Positions 1-7,284 of a stretch of DNA of 20,577 nt are shown here, piece after piece. The notes beneath the pieces were generated by a model that saw only the letters and a list, made by a program, of their open reading frames with translations, did not search any database and was not told the DNA's origin. The stretch is from DASZHJ01 sp035280245. Lineage in GTDB: Bacteria > Pseudomonadota > Alphaproteobacteria > ATCC43930 > CGMCC-115725. Each line of letters starts with the position of its first letter. Positions within the stretch are counted from its first letter, which is position 1. Made by a program: the position numbers and the translations under genes. The stretch spans positions 1-20,577 of the forward strand of contig DATEGF010000084.1 in assembly GCA_035280245.1 (NCBI GenBank), read 5' to 3'.

Positions 1-2
1 TC

Positions 3-482
3 AAGAATGCCGTCGCTCACCGGTACCAGAAGATCCGCCGACAGCTCCCCGACGCCCTCGACTTGCTGGTGATCTGCGCGGAGGCCGGCCTGAGCCTCGA
101 CGCCGCCCTGACCCGCGTCGCCCGCGAGATGGGCAGCTCAGCCCCCGAACTCTCGGACGAGGTGGGCCTGACCGCGATCGAGCTCGGCTTCCTGCCAAAC
201 CGGCGCCAGGCGCTGCTCAACCTGATCCGCCGCGCCGACCTGCCGCCGATCCGGGCCGTGATCAACACGCTGATGCAGACCGAGCGCTACGGCACGCCCC
301 TCGCTCACTCGCTCCGCGTGCTCGCGGCGGAGTTCCGCGACGACCGCATGATGAAGGCCGAGGAGAAAGCCGCGCGGCTCCCCGCGATCATGACCGTGCC
401 GCTGATCCTCTTCATTCTGCCCTGCCTCTTCGTGGTGCTGATCGGGCCGGCGATCATCTCCGTGATGGAGACCTTCAAGTAG
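3..482 (+). CDS. tadC: TadC, Flp/Tad pilus assembly membrane protein (type II secretion F domain), 3' part
   Basis: The open frame enters from the left edge and ends at TAG 480-482, so only about 159 C-terminal residues are present. They read like the second half of TadC: a cytoplasmic stretch beginning IRRQLPDALDLLVICAEAG, the conserved AGLSLDAAL segment, then TERYGTPLAHSLRVLA, and a C-terminal membrane segment (IMTVPLILFILPCLFVVLIG) followed by a short tail. TadC and TadB form the inner-membrane platform on which the TadA ATPase assembles Flp pili. The ATG-like codon at 63 is internal and not the start. The rest of the tad locus presumably lies left of the window. A TPR-SPOR lipoprotein at 3571-5154 on the other strand may be its TadD-like partner. 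The family call is firm. TadC rather than another F-domain paralogue rests on sequence resemblance. Confidence 0.88.
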   Translation, partial: KNAVAHRYQKIRRQLPDALDLLVICAEAGLSLDAALTRVAREMGSSAPELSDEVGLTAIELGFLPNRRQALLNLIRRADLPPIRAVINTLMQTERYGTPLAHSLRVLAAEFRDDRMMKAEEKAARLPAIMTVPLILFILPCLFVVLIGPAIISVMETFK

Positions 483-534
483 TCCACCGGCGCGGCTACG
501 CCTCGCGCGTCTCTGCGTGCTAGTGTCCGTCGCC

Positions 535-540
535 AGGAGG
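535..540 (+). promoter_or_regulatory. Ribosome binding site deciding the GTG start at 545
   Basis: A perfect AGGAGG lies 4 bases before the GTG at 545. It supports this start for the cysteine-cluster protein even though it is not ATG. Confidence 0.7.
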
Positions 541-544
541 CGAC

Positions 545-1369
545 GTGGACAAGGCGGAGCGTCTCGCGGCCGTGGCCGCTCATGGCACCATTCGGCCGCT
601 CTCGGTCGAGCAGGAGCTGGGTGCTATCACCCATCTCATGCTGCCCAGGGGCATTGCGCCGCCGCCGACCGAAGGCGCGCGGTATCTCCGCGAGATTGCC
701 GAGCGCGCCCGGAAGCTGGTGCAGCAATCCTTGATCGAGGCGAGCGCCGGCGGAAAAGCTGGAGCGGTTCTGGCCGCGATCGACGCGATCGGCACCAGTC
801 TCGTCGGACTCTACGAGGCTGAGTTCGCGCATCAACGCGGGATCGATGCAACTTTCGAGCGCGGGCTCGCCGCGGTCGAATGTCGGAGGGGCTGCAGCTT
901 TTGCTGCCAACTGCGGGTCACGGCGACGGTGCTCGAGGTGACTCGCATCGCCGTTACTCTCGATGACGAGCGCCGCTCGCTCGTGGCATCGGCGGCGGAC
1001 GCCGTCTCGGGCCTCGATGAGAAACAGCGGCTCGCGCGCAGTGTCCCCTGCCCACTCCTGCTCGAGGGCGCCTGCTCGGCCTACGAGGTAAGGCCCCTCA
1101 CCTGCCGGGCGCTGCTGTCGCGGAGCGCGAGCCTTTGCGCGCGGCAGTTCGACGGCGGCACCATGGCCGACAAGAGCGCGCTCGTGCCGAGCCCCGTCAC
1201 GCCGCGCCTCCTCTCCGCGAGCCTGATCAACGGCCAGATCGCGGCGCTTCGCGATCTCGGCCTGGCAAGCCATCCGGTCGAGCTGATCTCGGCGCTGGCG
1301 GCACTGGAGCGTGAGCCGACGCTATTCCTCCGCTGGCTCAGCCGCGAGGACGTCTTCGCCCGCGCCTAG
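545..1369 (+). CDS. YkgJ-family cysteine cluster protein (putative metal-binding)
   Basis: This is a 274-residue protein starting at GTG 545. Its core has a CxxxCxxCC cluster (C113, C117, C120, C121) followed by CP-x(6)-C-x(9)-C (C169, C177, C187, the last within VRPLTCR) and a further C198. This is the layout of the YkgJ/CxxCxxCC family (Pfam PF03692), predicted to chelate zinc or iron; its biochemical role is not established. About 110 residues precede the cluster, which is long for the family, and are mostly predicted helix without a recognised domain. No signal peptide or membrane segment is seen, so it is probably cytoplasmic. Its TAG stop (1367-1369) overlaps the stop of the convergent AraC pseudogene by two bases. 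The 62-bp gap after tadC holds no clear terminator, so co-transcription is possible. Confidence 0.8.
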   Translation: MDKAERLAAVAAHGTIRPLSVEQELGAITHLMLPRGIAPPPTEGARYLREIAERARKLVQQSLIEASAGGKAGAVLAAIDAIGTSLVGLYEAEFAHQRGIDATFERGLAAVECRRGCSFCCQLRVTATVLEVTRIAVTLDDERRSLVASAADAVSGLDEKQRLARSVPCPLLLEGACSAYEVRPLTCRALLSRSASLCARQFDGGTMADKSALVPSPVTPRLLSASLINGQIAALRDLGLASHPVELISALAALEREPTLFLRWLSREDVFARA

Positions 1370-2185
1370 CCGCCATTCTCGGCCTGTGCGAGCGCCGCCC
1401 ACTGGCCAGGGGTCACGCCGTGGCGTGCTTTGAAGTGCCGCGTCAGATGACTCTGGTCGACGAAGCCCGCCGCCGCGGCCGCCGCTTCGGCGAGGCCCGT
1501 GCCTGAGATGATGAGCGCTCGCGCGAGATCGAGGCGGCGGCCGACCAGATAGCGGTGCGGCGAGGTTCCAAGAACCGCGCGGAATTCCCGCGCGAGGGCG
1601 AACCGGTCGAGGCCGGTGACCGCCTCGAGGTCGCTCGAGGCGATGGCGCGGCCGCACTCCGCTGCCAGAAACGCGCGTGCCATCTCGACGCGCGCACGGG
1701 CTCGCGAGCCGCGGGCCCGACCTCGTCCGCAATCCCCGCGTCGCGCCAGGCCATCGGCGAGCCGCGCGGCGATGCCGTCCGCCGCGAGCGGATCGAGCGG
1801 CGCCGGAAATCCGCGAAGGCTTCCGCGAGGATGGCGGTCGTCTCGGCATCGTCCGCCACGGCATCCGGCACGAACGGCGGAGCTCCGGTATTCCCGAGTG
1901 CCCGTTGCACCAGCGAGGGATCGAGGTAGAGCATTCGATAGGCGAAGCCCGACGGCACGCCCGCGTGCCCGTCGTGCGGCTCGTCGGGGTGGATCACGAT
2001 GATCTGGCCCCGCAAGCTCGCGCGCTCGGCGCAGCGGTAGCGGAATGACTGCACGCCCCCATCGGTGATCCCGATCGCGCAGCACTCGTGCCGGTGCGGG
2101 TCATAGGCGTGGCCGCGAAAACTCGCGGTCAGCCGTTGCCCGCCCGCGGCTCGTCGAGCGCCAAATGGTCGCCGGTTCCGGTCAA
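1366..2185 (-). pseudogene. AraC-family transcriptional regulator, multiply frameshifted
   Basis: Reading right to left, the pieces of one AraC regulator fall in different frames. A cupin-type N-terminal domain includes SFRGHAYDPHRHECCAIGI (about 2125-2069), QIIVIHPDEPHDGHAG and FAYRMLYLDPSLVQ. The frame changes near 1800, giving PLDPLAADGIAARLADGLAR; again near 1740, giving AGIADEVGPAAREPVRA; and back near 1688, giving VEMARAFLAAE and an intact HTH domain with DRFALAREFRAVLGTSPHRY and GFVDQSHLTRHFKARHGVTP, ending at stop 1368-1366. A fourth shift near 2133 separates a likely N-terminal stretch (ALDEPRAGNG). Each joined piece resembles the same family, with the 'HRH' and 'HPDE.HDGHAG' cupin signatures. 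The right boundary is approximate. All neighbouring genes are intact, so real decay is likelier than general sequencing error, but errors cannot be excluded. Confidence 0.8.
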
Positions 2186-2234
2186 TGCACGATCATCCAA
2201 GACGGCGGTGTCCTCGGCATCATATTCGGGCGGT

Positions 2235-2645
2235 ATGAGATACGAAACCAAGACGGCGCTCGTCCTGCACCGGGATCTGCTGGCCTGGCAGATCGCCAAT
2301 GTCGCGGGCTTCCTTGCAGGCGGATTGGCTGGGGCCTATCCCGAGATGGCGGGCGAGCCCTGTGCGGATGCGACTGGCCGGCTCTATACGCCGCTGGTGT
2401 GCGAGCCGATCTTCATTTACGGCGCGGAATCCACCGAGCTCACGCGCACCCATCAGCGCGCGATTTCACGGAACCTGCGGTTCGCGATCTATACCGACGC
2501 TCTCTTCAAAACGAACAACGATCATGACAACCGCGCGGCGGTGGCGGTTTGCGCGACCGACCAGCTCGACCTGGTCGGCATCGGTCTTCACGCCGATCGC
2601 AAGACGATCGACAAGGTCGTCAATGGCCTGAGGTTCCTGAGCTGA
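2235..2645 (+). CDS. DUF2000 family protein (peptidyl-tRNA-hydrolase-like fold)
   Basis: This is a 136-residue protein from ATG 2235 to TGA 2643-2645. Features seen are an N-terminal strand (TKTALVLHRDLLAWQIANV), the GRLYTPLVCEPIFIYGA stretch, a middle helix pair, and a C-terminal VGIGLHADRKTIDKVVNGL. These match the DUF2000 family (PF09391), whose fold is related to PTH2 peptidyl-tRNA hydrolases but whose activity is unknown. The frame is open upstream to 2088, but that part overlaps the divergent regulator and lacks family resemblance, so the ATG is chosen. Only a weak GGGCGG sits before it. In other bacteria DUF2000 genes are often next to AraC regulators. Here the regulator is divergent and broken, so the gene may have lost its control. 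It is convergent with the GST gene, 28 bp apart. Confidence 0.8.
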   Translation: MRYETKTALVLHRDLLAWQIANVAGFLAGGLAGAYPEMAGEPCADATGRLYTPLVCEPIFIYGAESTELTRTHQRAISRNLRFAIYTDALFKTNNDHDNRAAVAVCATDQLDLVGIGLHADRKTIDKVVNGLRFLS

Positions 2646-2647
2646 TC

Positions 2648-2659
2648 CCCCGGCCGGGG
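2648..2659. terminator. Palindrome in the convergent gap between DUF2000 and GST genes
   Basis: CCCCGGCCGGGG is a perfect 12-bp palindrome just after the DUF2000 stop, inside the 28-bp tail-to-tail gap. It could form a short GC stem and help end transcription from both sides. There is no T-run and the loop would be tight, so this is tentative. Confidence 0.3.
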
Positions 2660-2673
2660 ACAGCGCGCTCGCG

Positions 2674-3375
2674 TCAGCGGCGGATGGTCGCCGCGGACTG
2701 ACCAAACAGCAGCCGCTTCTCCTCCTCGGTCCGGATGCCCGGGTTGGGATTGACCTTCGGGCCGTGCTCGTAAGCGCGCACCGTGGCGGGCCGCGCCTTG
2801 ATCGCCTCGAACCATCGCTTCAGGTTCGGGAAATCCTCGAGCTTCTGGCCCTGTCGCTCGTACGGAACCGTCCAGGGATAGCACGCCATATCCGCGATCG
2901 AATACGGCCCCGCCAGGAACTCGCGGTCGGCGAGCCGCTTGTCCATCACGGCGTAGAGCCGGTTCGTCTCGCGGACGTAACGGTCGATCGCGTAGGGGAT
3001 CTTCTCGGGCGCGTATTGCGCGAAATGATGATTCTGGCCCGCCATGGGGCCGAGCCCGCCCATCTGCCAGAACAACCACTGCAGAGTCTCGACCCGCCCG
3101 CGCAGGTCCTTGGCGATGAACTTGCCGGTCTTGTCTGCGAGATAGAGCAGGATCGCGCCAGACTCGAAGACGCTGATCGGCGCACCCTTCTCCGCGGGCT
3201 CGTGATCGACGATCGCGGGCATGCGGTTGTTCGGGCCGATCTTGAGGAAGTCCGGCTTGAACTGGTCGCCTTTGCCGATGTTGACCGGAATGATCTTGTA
3301 GGGGAGCCCGGTCTCCTCGAGAAACATGGTGATCTTGTGCCCGTTGGGCGTCGGCCAGTAGTAGAGGTCGATCAC
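2674..3375 (-). CDS. Glutathione S-transferase, YfcG/YghU-like (nu class)
   Basis: This is a 233-residue cytoplasmic GST. The thioredoxin-fold N-terminal domain opens IDLYYWPTPNGHKITMFLEE, with the T-P-N-G-H motif of YfcG-type disulfide-bond oxidoreductases in place of a catalytic Tyr/Ser/Cys. It continues with SPNN-like GPNNRMPAIVDHEP and the glutathione-binding FESGAILLYLADKTG. The helical C-terminal domain contains FLAGPYSIADMACYPW, the usual N-capping/hydrophobic staple region. Known relatives use two glutathione molecules and reduce disulfides or organic peroxides. The GTG at 3375 is chosen as start because AAGGAG lies 9 bases upstream and because E. coli YfcG begins MIDLYFAPTPNGHK. In-frame ATG 3402 and GTG 3408 would add 9 or 11 residues. 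A role in oxidative-stress handling is inferred from the family. Confidence 0.88.
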   Translation of the reverse strand: MIDLYYWPTPNGHKITMFLEETGLPYKIIPVNIGKGDQFKPDFLKIGPNNRMPAIVDHEPAEKGAPISVFESGAILLYLADKTGKFIAKDLRGRVETLQWLFWQMGGLGPMAGQNHHFAQYAPEKIPYAIDRYVRETNRLYAVMDKRLADREFLAGPYSIADMACYPWTVPYERQGQKLEDFPNLKRWFEAIKARPATVRAYEHGPKVNPNPGIRTEEEKRLLFGQSAATIRR

Positions 3376-3384
3376 GGCGACTGT

Positions 3385-3390
3385 CTCCTT
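3385..3390 (-). promoter_or_regulatory. Ribosome binding site deciding the GST start
   Basis: AAGGAG on the minus strand lies 9 bases before GTG 3375-3373. It is better placed than anything before the upstream ATG 3402, and the resulting N-terminus matches YfcG. Confidence 0.6.
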
Positions 3391-3519
3391 GGCTTGCTCC
3401 ATCCTCACGCGCTCGCGGCCCTCTGGGGTCGCGGCGATGGGCCAACTATGGCTAGCGTGGCTGGGGGCGGCAAGGCGGGCCCATTCGGGGCACCCGCACG
3501 GGAGACCTGCGAATCCGGA

Positions 3520-3544
3520 ATGGGGCGCGTCCCGCGCGCCCCAT
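3520..3544 (-). terminator. Strong hairpin after the TPR-SPOR gene
   Basis: Two perfect 10-base arms, ATGGGGCGCG (3520-3529) and CGCGCCCCAT (3535-3544), enclose a 5-base loop. The stem starts 26 bases after the stop of the minus-strand TPR-SPOR gene, the usual place for an intrinsic terminator. The sequence beyond it (TCCGGATTCG on the minus strand) has no real T-run, so termination may be partial or Rho-assisted, or the stem may protect the 3' end. Confidence 0.55.
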
Positions 3545-3570
3545 CCGCTCTCTACTCCGTGATCAGCGGT

Positions 3571-5154
3571 TTAGTTGGCAGCCGAGGCGATGTGAATGAT
3601 CCGCGCGTCGGCGTCGCCGGCGTCGCGAATGCTCTGCACCACCGCCTGCGCGGCTTCCTCGGTCGCGAAGTCGGACGTGCGCACGACGTACCAGTCGCGG
3701 CCCTGGCGATCGCGTTCATGAGTGACCACGAGGTCCGCGATGCCCTTGGCCTTGAGCTTGCTGGTGAGCTTGTTGGCGTTCGCCTCTTCCTGGAACGAGC
3801 CGAGCTGGACGACGAGCCGCTTGCCGCCGGCCGATGCCTTGTGCGCCGTCACGACCGGGGTGGTCGTCGCGGGCGCCGAGACCGGCGTCGGAGACGGAGC
3901 GGGCGCGGACGGGGGCTCGGTTGATGCAAGCTGCGCCTTTTGGTGCTTCGCCGGCTTCATCGCGAGCGGCGCCATGTCGATGGGCGCGGCCGCGGCGAGC
4001 TGCGTCGCCGAGGCGTCATCGGCGGGCGGCGGCGTCTCTATCCCACGCTGGGATTTCGGGATCGCCGCTTCGAGATTGGCCGACGGAGTCGGCTCGGCGC
4101 GCTCGAGCGAGGTGCCGGGGGTCGGCTCCGGCACGACTTGCGCGACCGCCCGTTTCGGCGATTTGACCGGCGCGGGCAAGACGGAGGCCGCAGTCCTTGG
4201 CATGATCGAACCTTGGGACGCGGGAACTCCCCGGGGCATCCCCGCGAGGCTCGGATCCTTCGTGCCGGCAGGCAGGGCTTCGGCCCGCGCGGCCCGCACG
4301 TCGGCACCGAGGATGGCTGCGGTGCGGCCGACATCGTCGAGGCTGCGCAGCAGCGTGAAATAGGCGAGGTTGTTCTTGACCGCGGCCTCGTCGAGGTCGC
4401 TGCGTGCCACAAGTGCCGCATGCGCGTCGTCGCCGGCGAGGCCATAAACCAGCGCCAGGTTCTGCCGGTTGCGAGCCGTGGCGCCCGGACGCGAGACCAG
4501 CTCGCTCAAGGTCGCGATGCCGCCCTTGAAGTCGCCCGAGAGCGCCTGGGACAGGCCGAGGTTGTTGCGCAAGCTCACTTGATCCGGCGCGATCGCGAGG
4601 CCCTTGCGATAATCCTCCTGCGCGAGGTCGTGGCGACCCGCGAGATCATGGGCGACACCGAGCGCATTGTAGATCCGCGCGTCGCCACTGTTCTTGGAGA
4701 CCGCAATCTCCAGATGCGCGAGCGCGAGCTGCGGCTTGCCGAGTGCAAGGAGCACATTGGCGAACCCACGGTGGATGTCAGGATCGTCCGGCGCGACCGA
4801 GAGCGCCGCCTGGTAAGCGTCAGCGGCCTCGGTGTAGGCCTGCATCTGGGCGAGCGTGTCGCCGGCGCGCGCAAGCGGCACCGGATCGCGCGGATCCATC
4901 TCGTGGGCGCGTCGATAGAGTCCGATGGCATTGCTGAGATCGCCGCCGGCGCGGGTCTCGTCGGCGACCTTGAGCATTGTCGCTTCGTTCTGCTCAGGGG
5001 CCAGATTGCCTGCCGTGGCGCCCGAGGCCCGGGTGCCCAGCGTGTCCTTGCCGGTCAAGTAACTGCACGCGCTCAAGGCCAGGAAGACCGTGAGCATGAG
5101 CGGTCGGACGATGGTGTGCCGCGCGGGGCGGCGCTCGCGGATGGCTTTGGTCAT
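3571..5154 (-). CDS. Lipoprotein with TPR repeats and C-terminal SPOR domain (TadD-like)
   Basis: This is a 527-residue protein from ATG 5154; a GAGGGAG ribosome site lies 12 bases upstream. A basic N-terminus leads to a lipoprotein signal peptide ending LALSAC, with C30 the likely lipidated residue. Residues about 59-257 hold about six tetratricopeptide units with 34-residue spacing (for example IYNALGVAHDLAGRHDLAQE and LRNNLGLSQALSGDFKGG). A Pro/Ala/Thr-rich linker of about 140 residues follows, then a SPOR domain at about 447-525 (RLVVQLGSFQEEANANKL to the end). TadD proteins of Flp pilus loci are TPR lipoproteins that help assemble the secretin; tadC lies 3 kb away, so this is a candidate TadD. 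The SPOR part, a peptidoglycan-glycan binding module, is an addition not typical of TadD. The alternative is a cell-envelope or divisome TPR protein unrelated to pili. Confidence 0.83.
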   Translation of the reverse strand: MTKAIRERRPARHTIVRPLMLTVFLALSACSYLTGKDTLGTRASGATAGNLAPEQNEATMLKVADETRAGGDLSNAIGLYRRAHEMDPRDPVPLARAGDTLAQMQAYTEAADAYQAALSVAPDDPDIHRGFANVLLALGKPQLALAHLEIAVSKNSGDARIYNALGVAHDLAGRHDLAQEDYRKGLAIAPDQVSLRNNLGLSQALSGDFKGGIATLSELVSRPGATARNRQNLALVYGLAGDDAHAALVARSDLDEAAVKNNLAYFTLLRSLDDVGRTAAILGADVRAARAEALPAGTKDPSLAGMPRGVPASQGSIMPRTAASVLPAPVKSPKRAVAQVVPEPTPGTSLERAEPTPSANLEAAIPKSQRGIETPPPADDASATQLAAAAPIDMAPLAMKPAKHQKAQLASTEPPSAPAPSPTPVSAPATTTPVVTAHKASAGGKRLVVQLGSFQEEANANKLTSKLKAKGIADLVVTHERDRQGRDWYVVRTSDFATEEAAQAVVQSIRDAGDADARIIHIASAAN

Positions 5155-5360
5155 GGTACGGTTAATCTCCCTCTTGACCAGTCTCGGCGAACTTCCCTAC
5201 CGATTGGTTAAGACCGCCGGGCCATCCCACTGAAAGCGCGTTGTATTTTCGGTGTTTTCCGCGCAGGTCCAAATCCTTAGCGAGACCCCTGTCACCGCGA
5301 CGGGGAGCGGGCGCGACTTGAGAGGGAAGGCGCCTGTCTCGGGCGAGCGCTACCGAGGAG

Positions 5361-6044
5361 CTATTGAAACGCGCTCACCAGGAAGTTGATGGTGAGCGCG
5401 AGGATCACGGTGTTGAAGAAGAACGAGAGCGCGCCGTGCACGGATGCCAGGCGGCGCATGTGCTTTCCGGTGATCTGCACGTCCGACACCTGGCAGGTCA
5501 TCCCGAGCACCAGCGAGAAATAGAAGAAGTCCCAGAAGTCCGGAGCCTGGTCCCCGCCCGGGAACAGCAGTCCGCCAGCGTCGTCCGGCCCCGGCAACGG
5601 GCCGTCGCCGTAGAACGCGTGCGCATAGTGCACGGCGAAGACCGTGTGGATCAGAGTCCACGACAGCACGACCACGGCACCCGCCAGCGCGACGCGCGAT
5701 GCCAGCATGGCGGTCGTCTCGCCGTCCACTTTCTTCAAGAGCGCGATCACTGCCGCGAGGCTCGCCACCGCCGCCAGCACGATGAGCACCTGGATCACCC
5801 AGCGCGACGCGTCCTGGATGCGGGCGCGCGTACGCAATCGCTCTGGCGATGCGATACCGACCGCCAGCGTTGCGAGCACGAGGAATAGGAGCACGGCGAC
5901 GATCCACCCGAAGGCTGCGGCCGGGGCAATCCCCCAATCGCCGCGCAGCAGGTAGAACAAGAGGCCACCCGCGATCGCGCAGATCAGGAGCCGGAGCCCC
6001 GGATGGGTGTCCCGTATGCTGACATGCAGACGCGCGACCAGCAT
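5361..6044 (-). CDS. DUF1345 integral membrane protein
   Basis: This is a 227-residue inner-membrane protein with about six hydrophobic segments, at roughly residues 17-35, 40-65, 82-104, 115-138, 170-188 and 202-225. The C-terminal block FWDFFYFSLVLGMTCQVSDV, followed by the ITGKHMRRLASVHG loop and the last membrane helix, is the diagnostic signature of DUF1345 (PF07077). The function of the family is unknown. The start ATG 6044 has a GAGTGAG-like ribosome site upstream. It lies 58 bp downstream of the phosphotransferase gene on the same strand with no obvious terminator, so the two may be co-transcribed. The 206 bp between its stop and the start of the TPR-SPOR gene contain a weak bulged stem (5286-5305) and otherwise nothing recognisable. 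Confidence 0.87.
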   Translation of the reverse strand: MLVARLHVSIRDTHPGLRLLICAIAGGLLFYLLRGDWGIAPAAAFGWIVAVLLFLVLATLAVGIASPERLRTRARIQDASRWVIQVLIVLAAVASLAAVIALLKKVDGETTAMLASRVALAGAVVVLSWTLIHTVFAVHYAHAFYGDGPLPGPDDAGGLLFPGGDQAPDFWDFFYFSLVLGMTCQVSDVQITGKHMRRLASVHGALSFFFNTVILALTINFLVSAFQ

Positions 6045-6102
6045 GAGCGACTCACTCGAGGGCTGGAAGTCGTACGACGCGCATCAAGACGGTTCCGGGA
6101 TG

Positions 6103-7167
6103 CTATCGCTTCAGCATCCGCTCGACCTGCTCCCAGCCGAGGCGCGCCAGTACCTTTGCGCGCTCGCCGGACTCGCGGGCCCTGTGGCTCGCGGCGGTGC
6201 CATCCCGCACGCGGCCCATGATGCCCTGCAGGATCGCCGCCAGGCGGAACATGTTGTATGCCATGTAGAAGTCCCAATTCGGAATGTCGGCTCGCCCGGT
6301 GCGGCCGCAGTAGGCGGCGCGATAGGCGTCCTCGCCGGGAATTCCGAGCACCGCGAGATCGGCGCCGCCGAGTCCGCGGAAGGATCCCGGCGGCAGCCGC
6401 CAGCTCATGGCGTGATAGGCGAAATCGCCGAGCGGACTGCCGAGCGTCGAGAGCTCCCAGTCGAGCACTGCCAGCACCCGCGGCTCGCTCGGGTGGAAGA
6501 TCATGTTGTCGAGGCGGTAATCGCCGTGGACGATCGAGGTGCTGTCGTCGACCGGTACGTTCGCCGGGAGCCAATCGATGAGCCGGTCCATCGCGTCCAG
6601 CCGCTCGGTCTCCGACGCGCGATACTGCTTGGTCCAGCGGTCGATCTGGCGCGCGACGTAGTTGCCGGGCTTGCCGTAGTCGCCGAGGCCGATCGCGGCG
6701 TAGCCGATCGTGTGCAGCCGCGCCATCACGGCGTTCATGGCGTCATAGATGCGCCCGCGATCGTTGCGACCGAGATCGGGCAGCTCGGGATCCCAGAACA
6801 CCCGGCCTTCGACATACTCCATCACGAAAAAGGCCGTGCCGATCACGGCCTCGTCGAGACAGAGCCCGTAGGTCCGCGGCACGGGAAACCCGACGCCGCC
6901 GAGCGCCGTCATGACGCGATACTCGCGGTCGACCGCGTGCGCCGACGGCAACAGCTTCCCCGGCGGCTTGCGCCGGAGCACGTAGCGTCCATTCGGCGCC
7001 TTCAAGCGATAGGTCGGGTTCGACTGGCCGCCGCGGAATTGCTCGACCTCGAGGGGACCGCGGAAGCCCGGAACTTGGGGACGCATCCACGCCTCGAGCG
7101 CGGCCACATCGAAGCGAAGCCGCTCGACCACCGGCATGGTGCCGACGAAACTCTCCGCCTCGCTCAT
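6103..7167 (-). CDS. Phosphotransferase family protein (APH fold, ACAD10/11 N-terminal type)
   Basis: This is a 354-residue soluble kinase-like protein. The nucleotide loop is FRGGQSNPTYRL (about 44-55), followed by YVLRRKPPG, with K67 as the likely ATP-binding lysine. The catalytic loop is IVHGDYRLDN (D216, N221), and VLAVLDWE carries the metal-binding D236 with PLGDFAY after it. These are the hallmarks of the aminoglycoside-phosphotransferase superfamily. The spacing and wording (GGQSNPTY, LRRKPPGKLLPSAHAVDREY) match the subgroup fused to, or encoded beside, acyl-CoA dehydrogenases 10/11, where the kinase is thought to phosphorylate 4-hydroxy acyl-CoAs. Such a substrate here is inference, because no acyl-CoA dehydrogenase is nearby. 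ATG 7167 is chosen. An in-frame ATG at 7203 would add 12 residues with no better ribosome site. The gene is divergent from nadX. Confidence 0.85.
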   Translation of the reverse strand: MSEAESFVGTMPVVERLRFDVAALEAWMRPQVPGFRGPLEVEQFRGGQSNPTYRLKAPNGRYVLRRKPPGKLLPSAHAVDREYRVMTALGGVGFPVPRTYGLCLDEAVIGTAFFVMEYVEGRVFWDPELPDLGRNDRGRIYDAMNAVMARLHTIGYAAIGLGDYGKPGNYVARQIDRWTKQYRASETERLDAMDRLIDWLPANVPVDDSTSIVHGDYRLDNMIFHPSEPRVLAVLDWELSTLGSPLGDFAYHAMSWRLPPGSFRGLGGADLAVLGIPGEDAYRAAYCGRTGRADIPNWDFYMAYNMFRLAAILQGIMGRVRDGTAASHRARESGERAKVLARLGWEQVERMLKR

Positions 7168-7271
7168 CCCGCGGGACGACCTCGTACCTGATCCTCGCTC
7201 CATAGATATCGGAAGCGGTGGACTTGGCAAATCCGTTTCCCGCCTGCGATGCTGCAGCCATTCAAGGAACT

Positions 7272-7277
7272 GGGGAG
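7272..7277 (+). promoter_or_regulatory. Ribosome binding site deciding the nadX start
   Basis: GGGGAG lies 7 bases before GTG 7285. The alternative ATG at 7249 has no purine-rich site in front of it. Confidence 0.55.
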
Positions 7278-7284
7278 ACCGTCG

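Noticed and set aside
2088..2234. N-terminal extension of the DUF2000 protein to position 2088
   Set aside because: The added 49 residues are Ser/Ala/Arg-rich, overlap the opposite-strand regulator and lack family resemblance; the DUF2000 fold begins at the ATG at 2235.
6007..7191. A 394-codon plus-strand frame opposite the phosphotransferase
   Set aside because: It is the shadow of a well-recognised kinase with HGD and DWE motifs on the minus strand; its own sequence resembles no family.
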